A program made the translations under genes and the position numbers. A DNA stretch of 64,000 bases, taken from the NCBI RefSeq assembly GCF_030814655.1, contig NZ_JAUSVK010000001.1, forward strand, positions 4,967,001 through 5,031,000. The letters are read 5' to 3'. This DNA comes from Labrys monachus. Its GTDB lineage: Bacteria > Pseudomonadota > Alphaproteobacteria > Rhizobiales > Labraceae. Positions 9,279 to 19,111 of the stretch are shown here, in pieces. The notes under the pieces are model-generated. The model had not been told where the DNA came from, ran no database searches, and worked only from the letters and a program-made list of their open reading frames with translations. The first letter of the stretch is position 1. Each line of letters opens with the position of its first letter.

Positions 9279-9559
9279 TGAACCGCGCCGGGTTTGCCGG
9301 AGGCAGTTTCGTTTGAGTCACGCCGCTTTGGCGAACTCGGATTCTTGCGCTCAATATCGCGCTTCAATCTCCGCCGGCGGAATGTTGCCGATCGGCTCGA
9401 TCAGCCTTCGATTGTTAAACCAGTCGACCCATTCGAAAGTGGCCAACTCGACCTCGCATGGTGCGCCACGAGGAACGGCGATGGATCACCTCGGCCTTGT
9501 AGAGGCCATTGATGGTCTCGGCCAGAGGATTGTCATAACTGTCGCCGACGCTGCCGACC
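9279..9559 (-). pseudogene. IS3-family OrfB C-terminal remnant with right inverted repeat
   Basis: On the minus strand the integrase core end is readable: VGSVGDSYDNPLAETINGLY, then after a frameshift EWVDWFNNRRLIEPIGNIPP and, after an early stop, AQESEFAKAA. The outer repeat at 9279-9303 (TGAACCGCGCCGGGTTTGCC) matches the IS3 end at 3484. The 5' part is cut at 9559 by another IS. Not functional. Confidence 0.8.
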
Positions 9560-9561
9560 TA

Positions 9562-10401
9562 ACAGGCTGCGGAAAAACGCGTTGCGTGGCCGCATATTTT
9601 GGCTGAGGGCCTGATTTTTTGGGCTCGGTTTGATTTTGGTGGCCGATTTTCATGCAATGACCGCTGCCAAAACAGCATTTTGGATGCGTTTTCCGACATT
9701 TTGGCGCAGTTATCCTTTGATTTCGATCAATTTGGGCAATCGGATCAGATTGCAGGCCGCCGCCGGAGCCGCACCGGAAGCCGGCGGGACGCTGCCCGAA
9801 CCGCCATCATCGCCCTTATCCGGGCTGTCGGCCCTATCGGCCTTGGGTTTGAAGCCCTTGATGCTCGCCCAGGCCTCGATCAGGGTGCCGTCCACCGAAA
9901 AATGATCCTCCGACAGCAAAGCCGTCACCCGCGGCTGGGACAGCAGCGCAGCCAGGAACTTGGCGGCGATATCGCCTTCCTGCAGGCGCTCGCGGTTCTT
10001 GGTGAACACCGTCACATCCCAGATCGGCGCATCCATCGACAGCCCGGCAAACCAGCGGAACATCAGATTGTAATCCATCTGTTCCATCAGTTGCCGCTCC
10101 GAGCGGATCGTGAAGAAGGCCTGCAGCAACAGCGCACGCAGCAGCTTCTCCGGCGGGATCGAAGGACGCCCATGCCGCGAATACAGCTTGTCGAACTCCG
10201 GCGACAGCGCCTCCAGCGCCTCGTCGACAATCGCACGGATCGCACGCAGCGGATGATCCGCAGGAACCCGAGCTTCGCAGCTCACATACGAGAACAGACT
10301 CTCCGTTCGAACATCAACTCCGCGCATCGATCCCCTCCCGTTCATGCACCAGCAGTGAATCAGCATGGAACGCTTCGAGGAAGACTTTTTCCGCAGCCTG
10401 T
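9562..10401 (-). mobile_element. Internally deleted IS with both ends intact
   Basis: Inverted repeats ACAGGCTGCGGAAAAA bound an 840-base element flanked by TA (9560-9561 and 10402-10403). The transposase inside lacks its catalytic C-terminal half. The element could therefore move only with help from a full copy elsewhere, like a large MITE. Confidence 0.75.
9710..10327 (-). pseudogene. IS5/IS1182-like transposase, C-terminally truncated
   Basis: Starts at ATG 10327 (MRGVDVRTESLFSYVS) with GGGAGGGG just upstream. It keeps the N-terminal DUF772 domain (GRPSIPPEKLLRALLLQAF, RSERQLMEQMDYNLMFRWF) and the first catalytic aspartate in HFSVDGTLIEAWAS near residue 150. After about residue 185 the sequence becomes unrelated (AACNLIRLPKLIEIKG) and stops, so the later D and E of the active site are missing. 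Confidence 0.8.
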
Positions 10402-10403
10402 TA

Positions 10404-10737
10404 GACCAACAGGTTTCCGACATGGGCCCGGACTATTTCTTCACTCAGCGCCGCGCGTCCTGCCGATCCCGCTCGGGTATCTGCGCGGGATCGGCCTGGC
10501 GGGGGCGCATGCTCCCAATATGTCGAAGGGGTAATCCCCGTCTACGCGGGGACCAAGATCTTGCAGATCGGCTCAACACCGTAGTCCGAGCGATGCTCGT
10601 CGGCACCAGAGACTCAGAGTTTTGATAGCTGAAAGGAGACCCAGTCTGTTCGTCCGTCTCCCCGTATCGGATCCACTATCCAAGCTACCCATCGAATCAG
10701 ATCAGGTGCCCCCGATATCGTGAATTTGCGCAGTCCG
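10404..10737. other. Gene-free stretch with two GC hairpins, one CRISPR-repeat-like
   Basis: No gene is recognised. Two inverted repeats stand out: 10465-10492 (GATCCCGC...GCGGGATC) and 10536-10551 (CCCCG...CGGGG within TAATCCCCGTCTACGCGGGG). The second resembles a type I-E CRISPR repeat, but only one clear copy exists and no cas genes are near. It lies downstream of the GT-C gene. Confidence 0.4.
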
Positions 10738-11976
10738 CTAGAAAAGGTACCCCCGAACCTGCATCAAGCTAACGAGGAGGGCAATAGCCAGCCGAATCAG
10801 CAGAAATAGCCCCACCGGAAGCCGAGGTGTCAGATAAAAAAACAATATGGGAAGAGCTGAAAAAACATATCGAGAGCTAAACTGGTGCGTAATTTTCGCC
10901 GCTGAAGCCAGATTCAAACTTATGCCGGCCAATAGAAACCCATCAAACGACAATACACCAGATGAAAAAATTCTTCTTATTACATAATATATCAACAGAA
11001 TCGCCAAAAAAACGGAAATATCCGACCATACCCGTACAAAGATGTAACTCAAATCCGTTGGAAGGAAATGAGCGAGTCCCTGAATCGGCGTGAATGAAAC
11101 AACGTGAAATATTTCATTTGCCAGCCCGCCGAAACCCGCGAGCGCAGAAGTAATTCGGACGTTCGGAACCACGTCGGCCGGAAATATTATTAGGCATATA
11201 ATGGACATATAAGAAAAGCTCAGCACGCCGTGTTCCAGAGAAAAGCCGTTCCCTGCCCAAGCAGTCAACGGAGGAACGAGGCCACCCCAAATATAAAAGA
11301 CAGGGACAGTCACAATCAAAGCGGCCATAGCGAATATCGTAATCAGAACGATATTCACTCCACGCAACAATAAAGGAAGAACAAAAAGTACCGTCAGATA
11401 AGGCTGCCTTCCCAGGATGGCGAATCCAAGTGAGAGCCCCGATATGGCAGCGATGATTATTCCGACGCCCCTCGGGATTCGCTCGAAATAAAGAACGCTC
11501 AATCCCAATATTGCTCCACACAAAAAAACAGCGGCGGGCATTTCCGTCAACGCAAGGCAAGCCGACACCCCGACGGTGGGCAGACACGCGAAACAAGAAA
11601 CGACGTCTACTGAATATCCTCGCCGAGACGCATAGACAGCCATAAATAAGATCGAGACAAACAGGAGAATAACATTGACCAACCTGACGTAAAATGGAAT
11701 AAAATTAGTCAATGGACTGACGGACCACTGAACAATCGTGTATAATGGACCTGCGGGTCCAGGAAGATTCTGCAGAAACTGAATAGATAGACCGTATTTT
11801 CTCAAGGTATCGATAGTGCCTAAATACCACGGTTCATCATATGTAAATTCTTTTCGACTCAATAAAATTGCAGCGACGTAAATGGCGAGAGAGGCATAGC
11901 CCAAAATCCCGATCAGCCGCTCATAAGGGGATTTCTTGATTGAAATACGGCCGCTCTCGATGCCGAACTCGACCAT
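10738..11976 (-). CDS. GT-C fold membrane glycosyltransferase-like protein
   Basis: The 412-residue protein has about ten to eleven membrane segments. Its first periplasmic loop holds the acidic motif FTYDEPWYLG near residue 46, typical of GT39/GT83/GT-C enzymes that use polyprenyl-phosphate sugars on the periplasmic face (ArnT and PMT relatives). ATG 11976 has GGTGGA directly upstream. It is AT-rich and lies between the IS cluster and the gene-free stretch before the UDP-xylose synthase gene. It probably adds a side sugar to the polymer or to lipid A; the substrate is unknown. Confidence 0.65.
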   Translation of the reverse strand: MVEFGIESGRISIKKSPYERLIGILGYASLAIYVAAILLSRKEFTYDEPWYLGTIDTLRKYGLSIQFLQNLPGPAGPLYTIVQWSVSPLTNFIPFYVRLVNVILLFVSILFMAVYASRRGYSVDVVSCFACLPTVGVSACLALTEMPAAVFLCGAILGLSVLYFERIPRGVGIIIAAISGLSLGFAILGRQPYLTVLFVLPLLLRGVNIVLITIFAMAALIVTVPVFYIWGGLVPPLTAWAGNGFSLEHGVLSFSYMSIICLIIFPADVVPNVRITSALAGFGGLANEIFHVVSFTPIQGLAHFLPTDLSYIFVRVWSDISVFLAILLIYYVIRRIFSSGVLSFDGFLLAGISLNLASAAKITHQFSSRYVFSALPILFFYLTPRLPVGLFLLIRLAIALLVSLMQVRGYLF

Positions 11977-12459
11977 TCCACCATTCCTTATCTTCTATCG
12001 AAGCGGCAACACCCTCCTTTGCACATCGATCGAGGGGCAAAGGATCAAAGCTTGACATTATAGCCGAAATCAGGCTCCGCCCGGATACTCCGCGAGCGAG
12101 CACTTGAGTAAAACACGGCACCGACGCGACCCCACGGAGCCATCAAACGCCGAGGCAGGGTCGCAGCCCATCTCATCTTGTTCGACCCATTGGCCCCGCA
12201 GACCTCCCAGCGAGCCGTGGAGCGAAGCCAGCGCGGTCGTTCGCACCAATATCGGCCAATCGCTTACTGACCGTCCTGCCGAAAAGCCGCGCGGAGCCAT
12301 AGACGTATGGATTCGCTATCGTTCATCCCTTATCGAAGAGGTCGATGAACGCCCCGACGAGGCCCCCGCTGGCAAACGTCATATCCTGCCAATTGCGCCA
12401 GCAACGTCAAACTCGCTTCCGGCGAAACTCGGACGCGGTGTGACGAATCCTTCGCCGCC
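11977..12459. other. Intergenic stretch, no gene recognised
   Basis: About 480 bases between the GT-C gene and the UDP-glucuronate decarboxylase gene. Open frames exist but show no family signature or clear ribosome site; the sequence may be the remains of a lost gene. The promoter of the GT-C gene should lie near 11985-12060. Confidence 0.4.
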
Positions 12460-13443
12460 TCACATCACCCCTTGCCGCTTCCGCTTGAAGGTCTCGCCCT
12501 CCGCGAGAAGTTGATCGAAATAGGCGATGGTCTTTCCGAGCCCTTCCCTGAGCTGCGTGAGCGGCTCCCAGCCGAGAACCGAGCGGGCCTGCCCGATATC
12601 GGGTTTACGCTGCTTGGGATCGTCCGACGGCAGCCGCTCGGAGATGATGCGGGATGTCGACCCGGTGAGCTCGATCACGAGTTCGGCGAGTTCCCGAATG
12701 GTGAATTCGTTGGGATTACCGATATTGATCGGGCCGGTCACCTCGTGCGGCGTGTCCATCATGCGCAGGATGGCCTCGACGAGATCGTCGGCGTAGCAGA
12801 ACGACCGCGTCTGCGAGCCGTCGCCATAGACGGTGATATCCTCCCCCTTCAACGCCTGAACGATGAAGTTCGACACCACGCGCCCGTCATGGGGATGCAT
12901 GCGCGGCCCGTAGGTGTTGAAGATGCGTACCACCTTGATGGGCAGGTTGTGCTGGCGCCGGTAGTCGAAGAACAGCGTCTCGGCGCAGCGCTTGCCCTCG
13001 TCGTAGCAGGAACGAAACCCGATGGGGTTGACATTGCCCCAATAGGATTCGGGCTGCGGATGGATCGTCGGGTCGCCATAGACTTCCGATGTCGATGCCT
13101 GCAGGACCTTGGCCTTCACCCGCTTGGCCAGCCCCAGCATGTTGATGGCGCCGATCACGCTCGTCTTCGTCGTCTGCACCGGATCGAACTGGTAGTGCAC
13201 GGGCGATGCCGGACAGGCGAGGTTGAAGATCTCGTCCACCTCGACATAGAGGGGGAAGGTCACGTCATGCCGCATCAGCTCGAAGCGGCGGTTGCCGATG
13301 AGGTGCTCGACATTGCGCCTGGTCGAGGAGAAGAAGTTGTCCGCGCAGATGACTTCGTTGCCGCGATCCAGAAGACGCTCGCACAGATGCGAGCCGAGAA
13401 AGCCGGCGCCGCCCGTCACGAGAACACGCTTTCCAATACTCAT
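12460..13443 (-). CDS. UDP-glucuronate decarboxylase (UDP-xylose synthase)
   Basis: The 327-residue short-chain dehydrogenase has the NAD motif [12 protein letters not shown] at residue 9, ACPASP near residue 76, TSEVYGDP near residue 118 and the catalytic pair in YDEGK near residue 149. SCYDEGKR and [10 protein letters not shown] are typical of UXS enzymes, which convert UDP-glucuronate to UDP-xylose with NAD in the cytosol. Length matches bacterial UXS. It supplies xylose for the glycosyltransferases encoded just downstream on the same strand. GC-rich, chromosomal-type codon use. Confidence 0.9.
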   Translation of the reverse strand: MSIGKRVLVTGGAGFLGSHLCERLLDRGNEVICADNFFSSTRRNVEHLIGNRRFELMRHDVTFPLYVEVDEIFNLACPASPVHYQFDPVQTTKTSVIGAINMLGLAKRVKAKVLQASTSEVYGDPTIHPQPESYWGNVNPIGFRSCYDEGKRCAETLFFDYRRQHNLPIKVVRIFNTYGPRMHPHDGRVVSNFIVQALKGEDITVYGDGSQTRSFCYADDLVEAILRMMDTPHEVTGPINIGNPNEFTIRELAELVIELTGSTSRIISERLPSDDPKQRKPDIGQARSVLGWEPLTQLREGLGKTIAYFDQLLAEGETFKRKRQGVM

Positions 13444-13471
13444 TCCAACTTTCCTGGCTGCAAGAGAACGT

Positions 13472-14353
13472 TCACTTTCCCGGCGGCGCGGCCTGCGCCC
13501 CGACGGAGGATATTTTTGAAGCGCCCCGTCTCTCCTGAAACAATTTCTCGTAGGCGAGCACGGCGATCATGCCTTCATAGATCGACATCATGAGGGCATA
13601 GGCGAATCCGGAACGTCCGTCACGAAATCCCTGACGGACGAAGTAGACGTAGAAGAAGCGCAGGCCTGGGCGCAGCGCCAGCGGCAGCTTCCCGGCCATG
13701 GCCTTCGCCGCGCGACGGCGCTCCGTGGCGTTGTCGGCGAACATCGAGATGCGGGGCCCGCCAGCGCCCGCCCGTCTTGACAAAATCAGGTCCGCCTCGT
13801 CCTGAGCATAACGGACATGCTTTTCGAGCCACCGCTTCATGCCGTGCGAGAACGAATAGTGAAGATAGGGCTCGTGGAAGACGCCGATCCTGTCCGCCGG
13901 AAGATCCTCGCGCTGGCCATGGCCGACCTGGCGGAAACGCAGCCGGTCGCGATGTCCGAGCCGCACCTGATATGTCGGGTACATGCCGGCATAGCGCAGC
14001 CATCCGCCGAACAGCATGAGCTTCGAGGGCACGCGGTAGCCGTCGATGCCGGGTTGGGCACGCAGCTGTTCCAGATGCCTGACGAACGCCGGCGTGACGA
14101 CCTCATCGGCATCGAGATGGACGACCCATTCATGCCGGAAATCGCCCTGCTCCAGTCCGAAATTGCGCTGGCCCGCGAAGTCGTCGAAGCTCCGGACCAG
14201 CACCCGCGCGCCATGATGCCTGGCCACCGCGACCGTCTCGTCGGTGCTCCCGGAATCGATGACGACGATGTCGTCGCACCAGGAGAGCGCATCGAGACAC
14301 GCCGGCAGGTTCGCGGCCTCGTTGTGGGTCAGGATGAGGACGGAGGCTTTCAT
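13472..14353 (-). CDS. Family 2 glycosyltransferase (WaaE/KdtX-like)
   Basis: A 293-residue GT-A enzyme: [17 protein letters not shown] at residue 6, [11 protein letters not shown] near residue 30 and the metal-binding DxD in [10 protein letters not shown] near residue 77. The layout matches the LPS-core WaaE/LgtF group, cytosolic or membrane-associated transferases of beta-linked sugars. Its ATG overlaps the stop of the upstream acetyltransferase gene (ATGA), so the two are translationally coupled. The sugar transferred is unknown. Confidence 0.85.
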   Translation of the reverse strand: MKASVLILTHNEAANLPACLDALSWCDDIVVIDSGSTDETVAVARHHGARVLVRSFDDFAGQRNFGLEQGDFRHEWVVHLDADEVVTPAFVRHLEQLRAQPGIDGYRVPSKLMLFGGWLRYAGMYPTYQVRLGHRDRLRFRQVGHGQREDLPADRIGVFHEPYLHYSFSHGMKRWLEKHVRYAQDEADLILSRRAGAGGPRISMFADNATERRRAAKAMAGKLPLALRPGLRFFYVYFVRQGFRDGRSGFAYALMMSIYEGMIAVLAYEKLFQERRGASKISSVGAQAAPPGK

Positions 14354-14985
14354 GACTGGACCATGGGAGGGCGTGTGCGCACGAACCGCGCCGGATTGCC
14401 CGCGACGATCACGCCGTCAGGAACGCTCTTGAGCACGACGGCACGCGCGCCGACGATGGAGAACGCTCCGACGGTCGCTCCCGGCCCGACAAAGGCATCG
14501 GCGCAGATCCAGGCTCCCTCGCCGATGACGATCGGCATCTTCAGCAGCAGCATGTCGGCGCGGCGATAGTCGTGCGTGCCGGCACACAGATGAGCGTTCT
14601 GCGAGATCGTGGCAGCCCGGCCGATGTCGACCGGCCCGAGATTGTAGATGATGGCGCGATCCCCCACCGAAGCCATGTCGCCGATCCGCAGGTTCCAGGG
14701 AATGGCGATGCGCGCCGTGGGATGAATGCAGACATGGCGTCCGACCTGCGCACCGAACAGGCGCAGGAGGCCGCGCCGCCAGCCCCAGAACGGCCGCGGC
14801 GTCCAGGCGAAAAACGGGCCTCTCAGGATCTCCCACAGGATGCGGCGCGCCATCTCCCCACGCGACCATTTGCGCTCCCGCCGGTTCGCCGCGATATCGA
14901 GCACATAGCTCGCGGGGCGATCGATCGGTCCGCCGCCCGGCACCGCCGGCTGGTCTGCAACCGGCCCTCCCCCGTCGACCCTCAT
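14350..14985 (-). CDS. WcaF-like polysaccharide O-acetyltransferase
   Basis: The 211-residue protein has an N-terminal amphipathic part (RRILWEILRGPFFAW) and a left-handed beta-helix of hexapeptide repeats. The active-site His lies in CAGTHDYRRADM near residue 132, the pattern of WcaF/NodL-type acetyl-CoA-dependent acetyltransferases. ATG 14985 is chosen because GGAGG lies eight bases upstream and longer starts would overlap the previous gene. It overlaps the next gene by four bases. Likely role: O-acetylation of the polymer repeat. Confidence 0.8.
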   Translation of the reverse strand: MRVDGGGPVADQPAVPGGGPIDRPASYVLDIAANRRERKWSRGEMARRILWEILRGPFFAWTPRPFWGWRRGLLRLFGAQVGRHVCIHPTARIAIPWNLRIGDMASVGDRAIIYNLGPVDIGRAATISQNAHLCAGTHDYRRADMLLLKMPIVIGEGAWICADAFVGPGATVGAFSIVGARAVVLKSVPDGVIVAGNPARFVRTRPPMVQS

Positions 14986-15025
14986 GCCGAGATCCTCCGC
15001 ATCGCCGAAGCTGACAACTGCATCT

Positions 15026-16204
15026 TCAATCGAGCGTGACGGAGCTCGGCCGGCTCCCATCGCCCAAAAGCCATGCATAGGTCGACAGGAGTTCATCCGC
15101 TACGGACGACCAGGAAAAACGCCGGGCAACCAACGCTCTGCCACGTGCGCCGATTTTCGGCAGGTCCGGACCCGCGAGATGTTGGGCCAGCACATGGGCC
15201 TGCGAGGCGGGAGCCGTCGTCACCTCGACCGCGGCGCCCTGTTGGAATCCCTCGGGTATGTTGCATTCGCGCGTCATGAAGACCGGCAGTCCATGGGACC
15301 AGGCCTCCAATACCGCCATCGGAAAGCCTTCCGAATAGGAGCCGAGCAGGAAGGCGTCGGCATGGGCGAAGGCCGCTTCCTTCGCCTCGCCGAAGACCGC
15401 GCCGGGAAAGATCACGTCGGAAAGGCCAAGAGCGCGGGCATGCGCGATGAAGGCCTCGGCGTGGCCGCCGTCATCCCAGCCCGCCACGACGAGACGCCAG
15501 TTCGCCGCGACGTGCGGAGCCTGCGTCCGAAGGACCGACCATGCGTCCAGACTCTCCTTGATGCCCTTCTTCGGATGCAGGCGGCCGAGGAACAGCAGCG
15601 TGCGCTTCCCGTCGTCGGGCAGCCATGCCGGGCGGGGGCGGCGCAATGTCGGGTCGGGAAGGCTGGCGCCGTTCGGGATCACCGCCACCGGATTGCGAAG
15701 GCCGAAGGCGCGGATGCCCGGCACTTCCGCCTCCGAGCAATGGATGCAGGCCGCTGATGACAGGTTGGCCCGCTCGAAGAGGGCGGCCGCGACCTTCTTC
15801 TTCACGCGCGCGTTCGCCAGGGCCCAGGGCTCCAGCATGCCTTGCGTCGAAATCACGACCGGCCGCCCCGTCCGCCGCCGCCAGCGCGAGACGGCGACGG
15901 AGGGATAGAGCCACAGGCCATGCTGGTGCAGGATATGGTGGGACGCCTGATCGAGATCCCGCGCCATCGCCGGGGCATAGGCGAAGCGCTTCACGATGGG
16001 AGCGGCGATGCGCGGCGAGACCGGCGCCCAGGAGGCACGGTCCGCTTCCGAGCAGGCGTCCTCCACGCCGTACGCAACCACCTGGTTGCCGCGCGCCGTG
16101 AACTGGCTGGCATGGGCCTGCATGATCGGCAGGATGCCTCCGGCGGCGCGGGAAAGGCTCGCGCAGACGATGCCGATTGATAGGGGTGTTTGGTCGATCG
16201 TCAC
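15026..16204 (-). CDS. Family 4 glycosyltransferase
   Basis: The 392-residue GT-B enzyme starts with a Rossmann strand and glycine loop (LSIGIVCASLSRAAGG), has VIPNGASLP before the C-terminal domain, LLFLGRLHPKKGI near residue 205 and the nucleotide-sugar E-x7-E motif in GSYSEGFPMAVLEAWSHGLP near residue 297. This retaining family uses NDP-sugars on the cytosolic face. It is part of the minus-strand glycosyltransferase series; only 13 bases separate it from the upstream gene. Confidence 0.85.
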   Translation of the reverse strand: MTIDQTPLSIGIVCASLSRAAGGILPIMQAHASQFTARGNQVVAYGVEDACSEADRASWAPVSPRIAAPIVKRFAYAPAMARDLDQASHHILHQHGLWLYPSVAVSRWRRRTGRPVVISTQGMLEPWALANARVKKKVAAALFERANLSSAACIHCSEAEVPGIRAFGLRNPVAVIPNGASLPDPTLRRPRPAWLPDDGKRTLLFLGRLHPKKGIKESLDAWSVLRTQAPHVAANWRLVVAGWDDGGHAEAFIAHARALGLSDVIFPGAVFGEAKEAAFAHADAFLLGSYSEGFPMAVLEAWSHGLPVFMTRECNIPEGFQQGAAVEVTTAPASQAHVLAQHLAGPDLPKIGARGRALVARRFSWSSVADELLSTYAWLLGDGSRPSSVTLD

Positions 16205-16216
16205 GCAAGCGTCCCG

Positions 16217-17521
16217 TCAGGATACCGTGGAGATATAGCGCCGCGAAAGCATGCGCAGGAGCATCCTGTCCCAAGGCGCCAGCCACCGGACGGGGCTTGC
16301 CAAGGCGGCGTCGGCCGCGTCCCGCAGGCCTCGGGCAAAGCGCTCCGGCCCCCAGTCGGCCACGATCCGACGACTTTCGTCGCCCATGGCGTGGCGCGCC
16401 TCGTCGGTTGCCGTCATCAAGGCCGCCAGGGCGCGGGCCATGTCACCGATATCGGCAGGCTCGACCAGATAACCATTGGCTCCGGGGGCAACCAGTTCCG
16501 GTGCTGCACCGCAGGGATGCGACACGATCAGCGGCAGTCCCGCCGCGGCGGCTTCGTTGATGACCAACCCCCATTGCTCGGCGAGCGAGACATGCACGAA
16601 GGCGTCGGCGAGGCCGTAAAACGCCGGCAGGCTGTCATACCCCTTGAAGCCGGCGAGCAGAACACGGTGCTGGACGCCCGCGGCGGCGACGGCGGCCTCG
16701 AGAGCGCCCCGTCCCTCGCCATCGCCGAGGATGACAAGGGCGTGCGGCACATCGGCAGCGGCGACCGCCTGGGCAAAAGCCGCGACGAGGCCTTCCAGAT
16801 TCTTCTTCGGAATGAAGCGCGCGGAGGCCAGGAGATAGCGATCCGGCAGGCCCAGCTTCTGCCGCCACAAGACAGCATCGACCCGGGCGCGGTCGGCACC
16901 ATCCGAGAAATGGCGATTGTCGACCGCGTCATAGCCGTGGAAGACGCGCTCCGCGGGCATGCCCAGGCGGGTGATATAGCCGCTGTGCCGACGCCCACCG
17001 ACGAGCGCCGCATGACAGATCCGCACGATACGCGACTTTGCGATTTCCCGCAGACGATGCCTCGGACCATCCTGTTCCTGGCTCTCGGACATCATGACGA
17101 TGCGGGCATCATTGTCATGCGCCCACGCGATCGCGCCGACGCTTTCCGGAAAGGACCAGCCCGCAATGACGACGACCTCCGGACGCAGCCTGTCGAGGAC
17201 GGACCGGGTACGGGACCACACATCTCCCGAGGAGACGGCGGCCATATAGGCCTGCCGACCGTCGAAGAGACGGCTCGCCTCGATGTCGCCGGCATCGCTG
17301 CTGAGGAACTCGCGAAAATCCGCATCGTTCATGGCCGAAAGGACGGTCAGACGGCCAAAACCCGCCGCGGAAGCCCGATACCGCGCCGCGTGGTAATGGG
17401 AGATCTGCTGGGTAAGAACAGCGATCGAAGGATCTCGATCGGAACGGTTCACTATGCCAGGCGTCGGCGGCGCGGCATCGATTCCACAAGGCTGCGGCGC
17501 GGCGCGATGAACCCCCGCCAT
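16217..17521 (-). CDS. Family 4 glycosyltransferase
   Basis: About 434 residues. The C-terminal GT-B domain has LLASARFIPKKNLEGLVAAF, ALVILGDGEGRGALE and the donor-binding SLAEQWGLVINEAAAAGLPL with two glutamates seven residues apart. ATG 17521 has GAGGG eight bases upstream; ATG 17536 is an alternative. The extended N-terminus is poorly conserved. It follows the polymerase gene by 31 bases and probably belongs to the same transcript. Confidence 0.82.
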   Translation of the reverse strand: MAGVHRAAPQPCGIDAAPPTPGIVNRSDRDPSIAVLTQQISHYHAARYRASAAGFGRLTVLSAMNDADFREFLSSDAGDIEASRLFDGRQAYMAAVSSGDVWSRTRSVLDRLRPEVVVIAGWSFPESVGAIAWAHDNDARIVMMSESQEQDGPRHRLREIAKSRIVRICHAALVGGRRHSGYITRLGMPAERVFHGYDAVDNRHFSDGADRARVDAVLWRQKLGLPDRYLLASARFIPKKNLEGLVAAFAQAVAAADVPHALVILGDGEGRGALEAAVAAAGVQHRVLLAGFKGYDSLPAFYGLADAFVHVSLAEQWGLVINEAAAAGLPLIVSHPCGAAPELVAPGANGYLVEPADIGDMARALAALMTATDEARHAMGDESRRIVADWGPERFARGLRDAADAALASPVRWLAPWDRMLLRMLSRRYISTVS

Positions 17522-17552
17522 GGGTTTAGCCCTCATGAGAAACGACCAAATC

Positions 17553-18935
17553 TCAGTCACGAGGGGGTATTCTCTGCCCAGGTCGTACCGGCGAAGCGTG
17601 CCGCGCAGATCGCTGCCGACCAAATCCAGACGATTGGGCACTGGCTTTTTGGCGCGCGCGCCACTCGATCACGCGAACGCCGGCATAGCCGAACACCAAC
17701 GGCCAGAGCACCAGCAGGGTGAAGCCGCGACCGAGATTGAAGGTGAGCCCAAGGCCGATGAGATATAGTGAGAGACGCAGCGGCGTGTGCTGAGTTCGAA
17801 AACGTGCCAGCACTCCCACCCAAATACTCATCAGAAGGGCCACGAAGATGGGTCCTAAAAAAATGCCGAAGGCCTGGACCCCCTGACCGATCAGCCCAAA
17901 TGCAATCGTCGCGAAGACACCGATATCGCTATCGCCTCCGCCAAAGCCCCGCGCGATGGCATAGTCAATCCCGATCAAAGGCTTGTTTGACCAAATGGCA
18001 CGGGGAACAATATTTGCGACTTCCGCAAAATAGTCCGAGCCCAGATTCAACTGGAGCGTTCCCTCGTTCAAAAATTTGACTGCATATACCAGTTCCGAGG
18101 CCATATTCAATCCCTGGTGCTGCGCGCCCTCAGCGTCACTCAGATTGACGTCGCCAAACCCGACATTGCGATACTCAATCATGATCTTAAATGCGAGATC
18201 CAGCGCCATGAAAACTATACAGATGCACGGAATCTTTACCCAGAAAGATTGACGGGAGAAAAGAACATAAGAAACAATCCCAGGGAGTACAGTCGCCAGC
18301 GTAATATTTCGAGATCCTTGGAGGAAAGCATAAGGCCACGAAATTAAAATGAGAACGATAGCCAGAGCACGATAACGCCCCGACGGCAAGAAGAAATACA
18401 GAAGACCAAACGCAGCAATACATAGGCCATAGAGATATCCCGCCGTCGAAATGATGAATCCGTCGGAACCCGCGTCCGCCCCCGCCGCACGGGACCACAT
18501 CTGGCCGGCGCTACGCCCCCCCAGTGGGAACAAAGCACCCAGAAGATCTCCTCTCATGCGTAGGGTACCGTAGGCCAATAGAAACAACCACAAAGAGGTT
18601 ACGGCCAGGAACACCTGTTCTGCCGAAACGAAAGCGTCGTCTCTTTTCAACAGGCCCGGTTTCGGACGCAAGTGCACTGCGGCAAATGGCGTTATAACGG
18701 CGAAACTGATGAGAAAGATGAGAACCGTTCGATATGCAGTATCTATATATTCACTCTCGAATAACGCGAAGAGATCCGGGAAGTAGAATGGTTCAAGAAA
18801 ATACCATGCCGCCACGGTCCCCAACACTGTAATATAAGGAAGGGCCCAAGGCCGGCTCCATTGGCTGGCTCCGAAAAGCATGAGGCCGGCGAACGTCATT
18901 ATCGACAAATAATAGGAGGTAGGTAACTCTATCAT
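17553..18935 (-). CDS. Wzy-like O-antigen/polysaccharide polymerase
   Basis: The 460-residue protein has about twelve predicted membrane segments, a large periplasmic loop in the C-terminal half (NLGSDYFAEVANIVPRAIW, then KPLIGIDYAIARGFGG) and the FLQGSRNITLATVLPGI stretch common in Wzy/O-antigen polymerases. Such enzymes join lipid-linked repeats in the periplasm. MIELPTSYYL at 18935 is the best start, 36 bases inside the longest frame. GC is lower than in the flanking transferases. Its presence beside an ABC exporter is unusual. Confidence 0.72.
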   Translation of the reverse strand: MIELPTSYYLSIMTFAGLMLFGASQWSRPWALPYITVLGTVAAWYFLEPFYFPDLFALFESEYIDTAYRTVLIFLISFAVITPFAAVHLRPKPGLLKRDDAFVSAEQVFLAVTSLWLFLLAYGTLRMRGDLLGALFPLGGRSAGQMWSRAAGADAGSDGFIISTAGYLYGLCIAAFGLLYFFLPSGRYRALAIVLILISWPYAFLQGSRNITLATVLPGIVSYVLFSRQSFWVKIPCICIVFMALDLAFKIMIEYRNVGFGDVNLSDAEGAQHQGLNMASELVYAVKFLNEGTLQLNLGSDYFAEVANIVPRAIWSNKPLIGIDYAIARGFGGGDSDIGVFATIAFGLIGQGVQAFGIFLGPIFVALLMSIWVGVLARFRTQHTPLRLSLYLIGLGLTFNLGRGFTLLVLWPLVFGYAGVRVIEWRARQKASAQSSGFGRQRSARHASPVRPGQRIPPRD

Positions 18936-19111
18936 GACCAAGCACGCCGACTTGTTCCACGACGCCTGCAAGGCCCGGATTGCATCTTACCGCGCCTTAA
19001 ATAGAGAAAAGACAGGACCGTCATCAGGGACAAGCTCACTGTAATTCGAAGCCTGAGTTATCAAAACGGCAGAACCTCTGCACAAATTGTCACAAGCGAT
19101 AGATTGAATCC

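Noticed and set aside
10465-10556. CRISPR array
   Set aside because: Only one clear repeat-like unit and one weak relative, no spacers in series and no cas genes; kept only as a finding.
12070-12514. Open frames on both strands between the GT-C and UDP-glucuronate decarboxylase genes
   Set aside because: No family residues and no ribosome site; treated as intergenic.
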